5,178 nucleotides of DNA from Pseudomonadales bacterium (GCA_007128525.1 SKXG01000422.1:1-5178); one strand, 5' to 3'. Numbered from the stretch's first letter, positions 1-5,175 are shown. The notes: generated by a model not told the origin, from the letters alone. Program-made: numbers and translations.

Positions 1-749
1 ACTTCCTCGCCCAGCGCGAACGCGACATCGGGTGCCAGTCGCAGCTGGTCATCGACAATTTCAAAACGTGCATCTAGTGCGGTCAGCTCATACTCCGCAT
101 CCGCACTGAAGCCCTGTAAGAACAACACACCCACGGCCTCGCCAGGGCTGTCAGCAAGCACTGTGGTACTGGAAAGGCTCAGCGCCAGCGGACTGGTGAC
201 GTCCAGCACCGGTATGCTGAAGCTTCGTTCGAGCGTCTGGCCACCCGCTTCGGCAGCGGTCACCGTCAGCTCGATCGGCCCGTCCGCAACGGCCACCTGT
301 TGTCCCGGCTGCAGCCGCAGCCAGCCCTGATAGATTTCAAATCGCGGATCATCAACGTTAAAGGTCAGACCGTCGGCGCTGCTTTGATCGGCCAATGCCA
401 GCCAGCCGGCAGTGGCACCGGGAACACCGGCCGGCAGTTCGCCCGGGTTCAAGGTCATGTCGTCTGGAAGTGTCCCGTCAGCGGGGTCAGATCGCATCCG
501 GTGTGCGGTCTCGATGCTATAGGTTCGGCCGGCCAAGTCGAAACTGGCCTGGGCCCGGTTCTCGATTTCAGTATCCGGTGGAATCGCCCATGCCGATGTA
601 CAGTACCCGCACAAGGCGGCAAGGCTCAGCAGGCACGCACCCAGCCATCGGGCCGTGCTGCCAGGCCATGCACAAGACCGGGCCAGATGGCGCGACCCGT
701 TACAGGTCGCACCACTGGCCCGCTCTGGCGGGGACTGCAATCGAAGCAT
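1..749 (-). CDS. Exported cadherin-like repeat protein, 3' end beyond window (partial)
   Basis: Last visible gene of the minus-strand operon; 249 codons are present and the frame is still open at the left edge. The ATG lies 8 nt after the stop of the upstream gene, with no clear Shine-Dalgarno sequence, so translational coupling is likely. The N-terminus is unusual: about 35 basic residues, then a hydrophobic core (about 35-50) ending in SAWA, with likely signal peptidase I cleavage after residue 55. The mature start (IPPDTEIENRAQASFDLAG) resembles the mature starts of the proteins at 758-2062 and 2759-3847. Two similar segments follow: around 113-185 (SAD at 124-126, DPRFEI from 134, then LRLQPG) and around 205 to the edge (SAD at 215-217, DARFEI from 226, then LRLAP). 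This RFEI...L.L...LTV pattern resembles bacterial cadherin/Ig-like adhesin repeats. All cysteines lie in the signal region. A long surface protein, possibly with a C-terminal anchor, is inferred; the C-terminus is not visible. Confidence 0.8.
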   Translation of the reverse strand, partial: MLRLQSPPERASGATCNGSRHLARSCAWPGSTARWLGACLLSLAALCGYCTSAWAIPPDTEIENRAQASFDLAGRTYSIETAHRMRSDPADGTLPDDMTLNPGELPAGVPGATAGWLALADQSSADGLTFNVDDPRFEIYQGWLRLQPGQQVAVADGPIELTVTAAEAGGQTLERSFSIPVLDVTSPLALSLSSTTVLADSPGEAVGVLFLQGFSADAEYELTALDARFEIVDDQLRLAPDVAFALGEE

Positions 750-757
750 GCCGGCTG

Positions 758-2062
758 TTACTCGAGTGTCACGAAGTACACAACGAGACCCGTTTCGCCA
801 GGCGCACAGGCGCCGAGCAACACATCGACAGCAGGACTGCCACCTGAGTAGCTCTCACTGCTGGTGCTGCCATCGCAGCCGACAACGGTTACCTGATCGA
901 GATCCGGCGTTGCCGGCAGGTCAAGCGACACCGGTGAACCATTCAGCGTCAGGGTCACCGACTCCGGCAGGTATATGTCGCCCGGCGACTCGCCTGTGTC
1001 GTTGCCTTCCAACAGCTCCGCCACCAGCTCATCGGTCACTTCGAGGTCAGAGACGCTGTAGTTCGATGATGCGTCGTTGGAGACGCCAATCACGTACATC
1101 AGCAACGCACCCGGTATGGCTTTAGGCTCCTCATCACTGAGCGTGTTGCTGCCGGCGCTCGCGTAGCGATTGAGGTTGATCGGATCCCACAGCACTTCCA
1201 CCACCTTGCTGATGTCCAGATCAGGCCGGGCAATAACAAAAGCACCCGTCGCTGAATGCTGGCCGATCGAGACGCCACCCTGAGACAGTACTGGTGCATC
1301 GCCAAGGAAATCGTAGGCAACATCTTCGGCGTTCATGCTGGCCGCATCGGCGAACACGTCCTGCACCAGCGTCGGATCGAAGCCGGCAACTGGCGCTGCC
1401 GTGCCACCAGGCGTTGCATTGCCATTGTCGTCATTGGTGATAACGGCGGTTCCGTCGGCGAGCGCAGCCACCAGCGTATAGGTCGCCTGATCGCCCGCAC
1501 TCAAGCCTGAGGGCACATCGACCACAACAAGCAGGCGCAGCGGCTCATCACGCGTCATTTCACTGGCAGGCAGGCTGAAGTGGTTGCCAACCTGGGTCAG
1601 CTGTTGGTCCACGCCATCGTCATAGACACCGTTGCCATCTGTGTCTATGGCCACGATGACATTGCTGCCATTGAAAGCATCCGGTCCCTGGTTGTTAAAA
1701 CCCGTCACCGGAATGCCATCCTGATCGACCACACCGATCAACAGATCCAGGTCGTCGTTACTGATGTTCGTGACATCAAAGTTCAATGCCGGGATGCCGG
1801 CATTGCCGCTGTAGGTCTGCCCGGAAATGATCGGCACAACGTCCGAGTCCTGGTTGACCACGGTGACAGCCAGAGCCCGGTCGACAACGAAACTGACTTC
1901 GGCCTCCAGCTCGGTCTGTGGTACGGCGTTGACCTGATACTGCAGGGTAACGCTGTTGGTCACCGTGGTACCGGCATCGGTACCCAGTGCCCAGGCGTTT
2001 ACACCGAGCAGACTCAGCAGAACAACACCCGCACCGCGTGCGAGGTATTTGTTTGGGTTCAT
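758..2062 (-). CDS. Exported acidic protein with C-terminal DUF11-like domain
   Basis: 434 residues. The start is the ATG at 2062, which has AAGAGGA 7 nt upstream and is followed directly by a signal peptide (core VVLLSLL, cleavage after NAWA, residue 25). Longer starts would put a basic, non-secretory stretch first. Order: N-terminal strand segment (TDAGTTVTNSVTLQYQVN, about 28-45); middle beta domain (about 60-205) with a calcium-loop-like DTDGNGVYDD at 140-149 and VDVPSGLSAGD at 181-191; C-terminal DUF11-like domain (about 280-434) with WDPINLN, KAIPGA, YVIGVSN and the ending GETGLVVYFVTLE. The mature part is strongly acidic: by eye about 60 Asp/Glu against 7 Lys/Arg. Its only two cysteines, C396 and C419, may form a disulfide. 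There is no LPXTG, lipobox or C-terminal membrane segment, so it is probably periplasmic, secreted or bound by a partner. Same layout as the product of 2759-3847, hence a likely duplication. Specific function unknown. Confidence 0.9.
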   Translation of the reverse strand: MNPNKYLARGAGVVLLSLLGVNAWALGTDAGTTVTNSVTLQYQVNAVPQTELEAEVSFVVDRALAVTVVNQDSDVVPIISGQTYSGNAGIPALNFDVTNISNDDLDLLIGVVDQDGIPVTGFNNQGPDAFNGSNVIVAIDTDGNGVYDDGVDQQLTQVGNHFSLPASEMTRDEPLRLLVVVDVPSGLSAGDQATYTLVAALADGTAVITNDDNGNATPGGTAAPVAGFDPTLVQDVFADAASMNAEDVAYDFLGDAPVLSQGGVSIGQHSATGAFVIARPDLDISKVVEVLWDPINLNRYASAGSNTLSDEEPKAIPGALLMYVIGVSNDASSNYSVSDLEVTDELVAELLEGNDTGESPGDIYLPESVTLTLNGSPVSLDLPATPDLDQVTVVGCDGSTSSESYSGGSPAVDVLLGACAPGETGLVVYFVTLE

Positions 2063-2069
2063 GTGTCCA

Positions 2070-2076
2070 TCCTCTT
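2070..2076 (-). promoter_or_regulatory. Ribosome binding site deciding the 2062 start
   Basis: The minus strand reads AAGAGGA, 7 nt before the ATG at 2062. This site, plus the signal peptide beginning directly at that ATG, favours 2062 over the upstream in-frame starts. The nearer ATG at 2070 is out of frame and meets TGA after two further codons. Confidence 0.7.
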
Positions 2077-2197
2077 GTTGCAGTGACTTGCTTCGATTGC
2101 ACTGGCGCAGGCCATCCCCACCTGCACCGCGGCGCCGGCTCCGGATCTCCCGCAGCCGGCCTTGGCGCACCATCCATGGCACGCACAACGAGCCAAA

Positions 2198-2214
2198 GCC
2201 GGGCGATGCCCGAC
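2198..2214 (-). terminator. Short hairpin after the small DUF11-like gene (weak terminator or processing site)
   Basis: The minus strand reads GTCGGGC-ATC-GCCCGGC, a 7-bp stem with one T-G wobble and a 3-nt loop, starting 14 nt after the stop at 2229. Only three Ts follow, so it is a poor intrinsic terminator. It lies in the unusually long 166-nt gap (2063-2228) between the second and third operon genes and could reduce or stabilise transcripts across that junction. The rest of the gap is GC-rich and shows no gene. Confidence 0.3.
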
Positions 2215-2228
2215 TTCAGTTCGGTTTT

Positions 2229-2720
2229 TCAACGCAGTTGCACGTTGAACGACACGTGCGACGCCTCCCCGGGCTCGAGTCCCGGCTCGAACTCCCAGCG
2301 AATGGCTGTGTAGTCCTCAGGTGTCGCCTGTCGACGCGTGCCGTTGCTTTCAACGTAAAGCGCCTCCGGATCGGCAAAGCTCTGGCCTCTGTCGACCGAG
2401 TAGGTCACGCGGGCGCCAGCGCCGAACGCCGTGCCGTCGATGTAGCGCGTGGCGCGCGGCAATGGATCCGTGATGACGATGGAGTTGGGGTCAATCGGCT
2501 CATCGCCCTCGTTGCGAAAGCTGATGGTGTAGCGCAGCTCATCACCAGGCACGACGCTGTCGGCATCGACCAGCCGGGTCTCAACCTGACCGTCGTCGTG
2601 TTCGATGTGCTCCACTTTCTGAACCTGGCTTTCCAGCGCAATCTGCGCCAGTGCCGGCAATGCCACCAACCACAACAATGGGGCTGTCAGCCAGAAGCTG
2701 AGGGACGATTTGCGTTGCAT
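2229..2720 (-). CDS. Small exported single-domain DUF11-like protein
   Basis: 163 residues. Signal peptide 1-25 (MQRKSS, hydrophobic LTAPLLWLVALPALA, cleavage before QIALES), then one DUF11-like beta-sandwich filling the mature chain: PGDELRYTISFRNEGDEPI (58-76), IVITDPLPRATRYIDGTAFG (81-100), SVDRGQSF (108-115), and a C-terminal strand with PGLEPGEASHVSFNVQLR (146-163). YTI.F.N.GD followed by ITDPLP is the classic DUF11 pattern. Short secreted proteins of this kind occur next to larger DUF11 proteins in proteobacteria (from memory). The start at 2720 is preferred over the ATG at 2732 because GGAGGT lies 4 nt before it and overlaps the first codons of the longer form. No cysteine, anchor or catalytic motif. 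It lies 38 nt after the stop of the first operon gene. It could be a soluble partner or subunit; the function is not known. Confidence 0.9.
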   Translation of the reverse strand: MQRKSSLSFWLTAPLLWLVALPALAQIALESQVQKVEHIEHDDGQVETRLVDADSVVPGDELRYTISFRNEGDEPIDPNSIVITDPLPRATRYIDGTAFGAGARVTYSVDRGQSFADPEALYVESNGTRRQATPEDYTAIRWEFEPGLEPGEASHVSFNVQLR

Positions 2721-2724
2721 AAAC

Positions 2725-2730
2725 ACCTCC
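2725..2730 (-). promoter_or_regulatory. Strong Shine-Dalgarno deciding the 2720 start
   Basis: GGAGGT on the minus strand with a 4-nt spacer before the ATG at 2720. The alternative in-frame ATG at 2732 directly precedes this motif and would translate it as Glu-Val, so it is unlikely to be the real start. Confidence 0.75.
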
Positions 2731-2758
2731 ATGCGTTCAACGCGTCTGCGATTGCTCG

Positions 2759-3847
2759 TCAGTCAATCCGGGCTCGATACTCGAGCCGGAAGCTATGCCC
2801 AGGGTCGACCGCACCGATCTGCACCCGGAGTTGCCGGGTGTCAGCGTCGAAGTCGACTGCACTGGGGGTAAAACTCTCGAACTGCGCGCCTTCTCCGTGA
2901 TCCGGCGCATGCAGTAAGACGATGGAATCTTCAACCAGGGCCAGATACGGCGGCAGGTCGTCGCTTAAAACAAAATTGCTGAGGGGCGCCTCGCCGTGGA
3001 TGCGGGCGTCGATGCGATAGTCCACCAGGCTGCCGGTGATGACGGCCTGGCCACCATCGGGATCGGCGATGGCGTGGACGGTCTTGTCCAGCTCCAGCAC
3101 AGGTCCCTGCACCAGCACGTCGAAACTGGCGCTCGCCGCAGGGCTGCTGCCGCCAAATGCGGCACCGACGATGGCGTCTGTCGGCTCCCCGGATTCGTCC
3201 GGGTCACCCTGTCCGGCATACAGGGTTCCGGCATCCGGCAAGGGGTCTGACCAGGGCTGCGAAACGCCTGCCTGCAGAACCACCGTCTCCGGAAGGGCCC
3301 AGAGCGTCAGTGACGTCTCAACACCGCCGGCGAGCCCGTCCGGCACATCGGCAACCACATATAGGCTCAGGGTTTCGCCGGGCGCGAGCTCCGGGTCGCC
3401 GGCATCGGGCACATACAAGGTGTCACCGCCCGCCCCGAGCTGCAGTCCGGGCTGGCCATTGCTCTCCAGGTAGAGTTCTGCGTTGTCCAGGGGGAAATCG
3501 CCGCTGGCATCACTCACGAACAGGCGAAAGCGCTCCTGACCATTGCCCGCATTGGCCAGAACAAAGGGTAAAACCAGCTGAGGGGCCGGACTGCGGGTGG
3601 TGGCCAGCCCGTCTCCCTGAGCCGTCAGGCTGACGTCGAGCAGTTCCTGAACGGTCAGTGCCGGGCCCGGGTAGGCGCGCTGAAAGAGTACGCCATCGAT
3701 GCGATAGCTCAGCGCGGTGTCATGACGCAGCGTTTGCCCGGCGGGCGCCGCCTGGCCGACACCGGTGACAATGACAAGCAGCAGCGCGCCCAACACTCCG
3801 GTGCTGGTACGCGCCGCGCTGAAAAACGCCTGCTCCCTGGCGAACAT
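2759..3847 (-). CDS. Exported beta-domain protein with C-terminal DUF11-like domain
   Basis: 362 residues, first gene of the minus-strand operon. Start ATG at 3847 with AAGGA about 10 nt upstream. Signal peptide about 1-34 (GVLGALLLVIVTGVGQA, cleavage near GQA/AP). The mature part begins APAGQTLRHDTALSYRIDG, matching the strand segment at the start of the 758-2062 product. Middle beta domain about 64-190 with VLANAGNGQERFRLFVSD, LAPGETLSLYVVADVPDGL (154-172) and LTLWALP. C-terminal DUF11-like domain about 248-362: VLELDKTVHAIADPDG, GSLVDYRIDARIHGEAPLSN, FVLSDDLPPYLALVEDSI, and the closing strand VDPGHSFRLEYRARID. The parallel with the 758-2062 product (VVADVPDGL against VVVDVPSGL; closing PG...Y motif) indicates a duplication, but the calcium-loop-like DTDGNG motif and the cysteine pair of that paralogue are missing here. 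No membrane anchor or catalytic motif. Probably an extracytoplasmic structural or adhesive protein; exact role unknown. Confidence 0.9.
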   Translation of the reverse strand: MFAREQAFFSAARTSTGVLGALLLVIVTGVGQAAPAGQTLRHDTALSYRIDGVLFQRAYPGPALTVQELLDVSLTAQGDGLATTRSPAPQLVLPFVLANAGNGQERFRLFVSDASGDFPLDNAELYLESNGQPGLQLGAGGDTLYVPDAGDPELAPGETLSLYVVADVPDGLAGGVETSLTLWALPETVVLQAGVSQPWSDPLPDAGTLYAGQGDPDESGEPTDAIVGAAFGGSSPAASASFDVLVQGPVLELDKTVHAIADPDGGQAVITGSLVDYRIDARIHGEAPLSNFVLSDDLPPYLALVEDSIVLLHAPDHGEGAQFESFTPSAVDFDADTRQLRVQIGAVDPGHSFRLEYRARID

Positions 3848-3889
3848 CCTGTAGCAATCCTTGCTCAGTAACCGTCATAGGTCTGACAC

Positions 3890-3918
3890 GACGCCCGAAG
3901 GGGGCCGAGTCGGGCGTC
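3890..3918 (-). promoter_or_regulatory. 9-bp stem-loop in the leader of the exported-protein operon
   Basis: GACGCCCGA (3890-3898) and TCGGGCGTC (3910-3918) are perfect reverse complements around an 11-nt loop. The structure ends 43 nt before the first operon ATG. No T-run follows on either strand, so a standard intrinsic terminator is unlikely. A leader RNA structure or an operator is possible. The surrounding gap 3848-4045 holds no gene I can support. Confidence 0.4.
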
Positions 3919-3964
3919 AGAATTGCGCAGGAAACCTTAGAATTCCGTTAACGAGTTCCAAAAA

Positions 3965-3999
3965 CGTCAGACATTTGACGCGATCAGGACCCAATTGGG
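3965..3999. promoter_or_regulatory. Two close dyads upstream of the operon (putative operator region)
   Basis: CGTCA-N6-TGACG (3965-3980) and the perfect palindrome CCCAATTGGG (3990-3999) lie next to each other in the gap between the UPF0270 gene and the exported-protein operon, about 120-150 nt before the operon start. Their location suits regulator binding, but no known box was recognised and short dyads arise by chance. Confidence 0.2.
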
Positions 4000-4023
4000 C
4001 TTGAATCAGGTTGGGATATGGAC

Positions 4024-4042
4024 CGGACAGACCGAATGTCCG
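4024..4042 (-). terminator. Hairpin just after the UPF0270 gene
   Basis: The minus strand reads CGGACA-TTCGGTC-TGTCCG, a perfect 6-bp stem with a 7-nt loop starting 3 nt after the TAG at 4046. No T-tract follows, so it may be a weak terminator or a 3'-end stabilising structure. It could separate this gene from the operon downstream on the same strand. Confidence 0.3.
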
Positions 4043-4045
4043 ACA

Positions 4046-4270
4046 CTAAAGACCTTTAGGCCACTCATGCGCGGCAACCAGGGTGGTGGTGCCACTGGCT
4101 GGATCAAAGGTGATCTGGACTTGGCCGGACTCGAGCTGGGCACGCACCTGGGCACGCTTTTCGGCCAGGGAATAGTCCCGATGGCCGTAGTCGGTGCCTT
4201 CGCGCTGGATGTAGTCATCAATGACGCCGGTCAGGGCTTCCGGCGACAGTGCTTGCCAGGGAATCTTGAT
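4046..4270 (-). CDS. yheU: UPF0270 family protein (YheU-like), apparent ATC start codon
   Basis: 74 residues from the proposed start, close to the 72 of E. coli YheU as I recall it. Matching blocks: IPWQALSPEALTGVIDDYI (3-21), REGTDYG (23-29), then SLAEKRAQVRAQLESGQVQI (34-53). Recalled E. coli YheU has IPWQDLSPETLENLIESF, REGTDYG and a KVADVKRQL helix. It is a small, probably cytoplasmic protein of unknown function. The start is abnormal: family members begin M-x-I-P-W, but here the Met position is ATC (4270-4268). GGGGGT (4279-4274) lies 3 nt before it, as expected for a real initiation site. The frame has no ATG anywhere; the only other near-standard starts are TTG at 4336, 4348 and 4390, which would add 22-40 unrelated residues and lack Shine-Dalgarno sequences. 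It may be a genuine non-canonical start, a sequence error (G read as C), or a gene silenced by start loss. The coding body is intact. Divergent from the response regulator gene. Confidence 0.85.
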   Translation of the reverse strand: MKIPWQALSPEALTGVIDDYIQREGTDYGHRDYSLAEKRAQVRAQLESGQVQITFDPASGTTTLVAAHEWPKGL

Positions 4271-4273
4271 AGC

Positions 4274-4279
4274 ACCCCC
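4274..4279 (-). promoter_or_regulatory. Shine-Dalgarno sequence before the ATC codon of the UPF0270 gene
   Basis: GGGGGT on the minus strand, one mismatch from GGAGGT, 3 nt before the ATC at 4270. Its presence exactly upstream of the position where the family initiates is the main sequence evidence that translation begins there rather than at the distant TTG codons. Confidence 0.55.
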
Positions 4280-4314
4280 AATTGCGTCGTGAAATGGCCC
4301 GCAACTTGACCAAC

Positions 4315-4336
4315 TTGTGCCACATGTCGGGCACAA
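4315..4336. promoter_or_regulatory. 22-bp dyad between the divergent UPF0270 and response regulator genes
   Basis: TTGTGCC (4315-4321) and GGCACAA (4330-4336) are perfect 7-bp inverted repeats around an 8-nt spacer whose first six bases, ACATGT, are themselves palindromic. It lies about 100 nt before the response regulator ATG and 45 nt before the UPF0270 start. Just to the right, 4354-4360 (TACTATA; minus strand TATAGT, 5 of 6 to a -10 box) could be a -10 element for either gene, without a good -35. An operator of an unidentified regulator is plausible. The direct repeat CAACTTG (4302-4308, 4311-4317) abuts it. Confidence 0.4.
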
Positions 4337-4437
4337 TGGGCATTGCAATTCAGTACTATAGCCGAGTGAGGCGCTGACTGGCTCTACCAATCACTATCAA
4401 CGCAGGACTATCCGGCGTTCCAACAGGACAGGGAACC

Positions 4438-5145
4438 ATGGCCGAACAGGATCACATACTTGTCGTCGAAGACGAGCCCATCACCCGGGAACAACTCGTC
4501 TCCTACTTCGAAGAAGAAGGCTTTAGAGTCACTTCCACTGACAATGGCGACGAGGTCGTCGACTTGGTCAACGAGCTGGACATCATTCTGGTGCTGCTCG
4601 ATATCAAGCTGCCAGGCAAGGACGGCCTGACCCTGACCCGTGAAATCCGGGTCAATTCCGACATCGGCATCATTCTGGTCACCAGCAAGCAGGAACAGAT
4701 CGACCGCATACTGGGCCTGGAAAGCGGTGCTGACGACTACGTCACCAAGCCGTTCGACACCCGGGAGCTGCTCAGCCGCGCCCGGAATCTGATCCGCCGC
4801 GTGCACATTCAGCAGTCGCAGCGGCGCAAGAACCACATTCGCCGCTTTGAAGGCTGGACACTGGACCTGAACAAGCGTGAGCTGACCTCCCCCGAAGGTG
4901 AAAACAAGCAGCTCAGCGCCGGTGAGTATCAGCTGCTGCTGGCGTTCATGGAGAAAGCTGGCGAGGTGATGAACCGGGATCAGCTGATGAACCGCATCCG
5001 GAACCGCGAGTGGTATCCCGACGACCGCTATATTGATGTTCTGGTCGGACAGCTGCGCAAGAAGCTGGGTGAGCGTGCCAGCAACGCCAAGATCATCAGT
5101 ACCATTCACGGCACCGGTTACCTGTTTACGCCTGAAGTGCATTGA
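4438..5145 (+). CDS. OmpR/PhoB-family response regulator, ArcA/TorR-type
   Basis: 235 residues, complete; ArcA of E. coli has 238. Receiver domain about 5-122 with acidic pair E11/D12, phospho-acceptor D55 in LLDIKLPGKDGL, T82, Y101 and K104 in GADDYVTKPF. Winged-helix DNA-binding domain about 135-232 with FEGWTLDLNKREL, EYQLLLAF, the recognition-helix region DDRYIDVLVGQLRKKLG, and the wing IISTIHGTGYLF. From memory, LPGK(D/N)GL, ILGLE.GADDY.TKPF..REL..RARNL, GW.LD.N.R.L and TIHG.GY.F match ArcA best, while GIILVT and IDRI.GLE are closest to TorR. All phosphorylation residues are intact, so it should be a kinase-controlled transcription factor. Start ATG 4438 has AGGA (4425-4428) and AGGGA (4430-4434) upstream. 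No kinase gene is visible. Whether it performs the ArcA role cannot be decided here. Confidence 0.95.
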   Translation: MAEQDHILVVEDEPITREQLVSYFEEEGFRVTSTDNGDEVVDLVNELDIILVLLDIKLPGKDGLTLTREIRVNSDIGIILVTSKQEQIDRILGLESGADDYVTKPFDTRELLSRARNLIRRVHIQQSQRRKNHIRRFEGWTLDLNKRELTSPEGENKQLSAGEYQLLLAFMEKAGEVMNRDQLMNRIRNREWYPDDRYIDVLVGQLRKKLGERASNAKIISTIHGTGYLFTPEVH

Positions 5146-5155
5146 GCGTTAAGAT

Positions 5156-5175
5156 GGCGGCTGTTATCAGCCGCC
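5156..5175 (+). terminator. Probable intrinsic terminator of the response regulator gene
   Basis: GGCGGCTG-TTAT-CAGCCGCC is a perfect 8-bp GC-rich stem with a 4-nt loop, starting 10 nt after the TGA. The window ends 3 nt later, so the expected T-tract cannot be seen. Position and stability fit a terminator, possibly bidirectional. Confidence 0.6.

Noticed and set aside
599..640. LGAC at residues 36-39 of the last operon product as a lipoprotein box.
   Set aside because: The cysteine stands before the hydrophobic core rather than after it, and a standard signal peptidase I site (SAWA) ends the core.
300..1125. Overlapping plus-strand open frames across the last two operon genes.
   Set aside because: Their products are low-complexity, rich in Arg, Pro and Gly, and show no domain or signal peptide. 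The minus-strand frames encode coherent exported proteins.
1956..2900. A 314-codon plus-strand open frame covering the small DUF11-like gene.
   Set aside because: It runs antisense to a gene with a strong Shine-Dalgarno, a signal peptide and a clear DUF11 pattern, and its product resembles no family I know.
3941..3955. GTTAA-containing stretch as an ArcA binding site linking the regulator to the exported-protein operon.
   Set aside because: Only one GTTAA half-site is present; ArcA sites need direct repeats at fixed spacing. No TorR-like box was found either.
3935..3956. GGAACTC followed by TCTAA on the minus strand as a sigma-E-type promoter for the operon.
   Set aside because: The elements are only 11 nt apart, against about 15-17 for sigma-E promoters, so the match is probably accidental.
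3995..4309. A 104-codon plus-strand open frame over the UPF0270 gene.
   Set aside because: The opposite strand carries the recognisable UPF0270 motifs; this frame is its complement.
4408..5142. A 244-codon open frame on the minus strand opposite the response regulator.
   Set aside because: The plus-strand frame encodes a full response regulator with every signature residue. The antisense frame has no recognisable domain and arises from GC-rich codon use.
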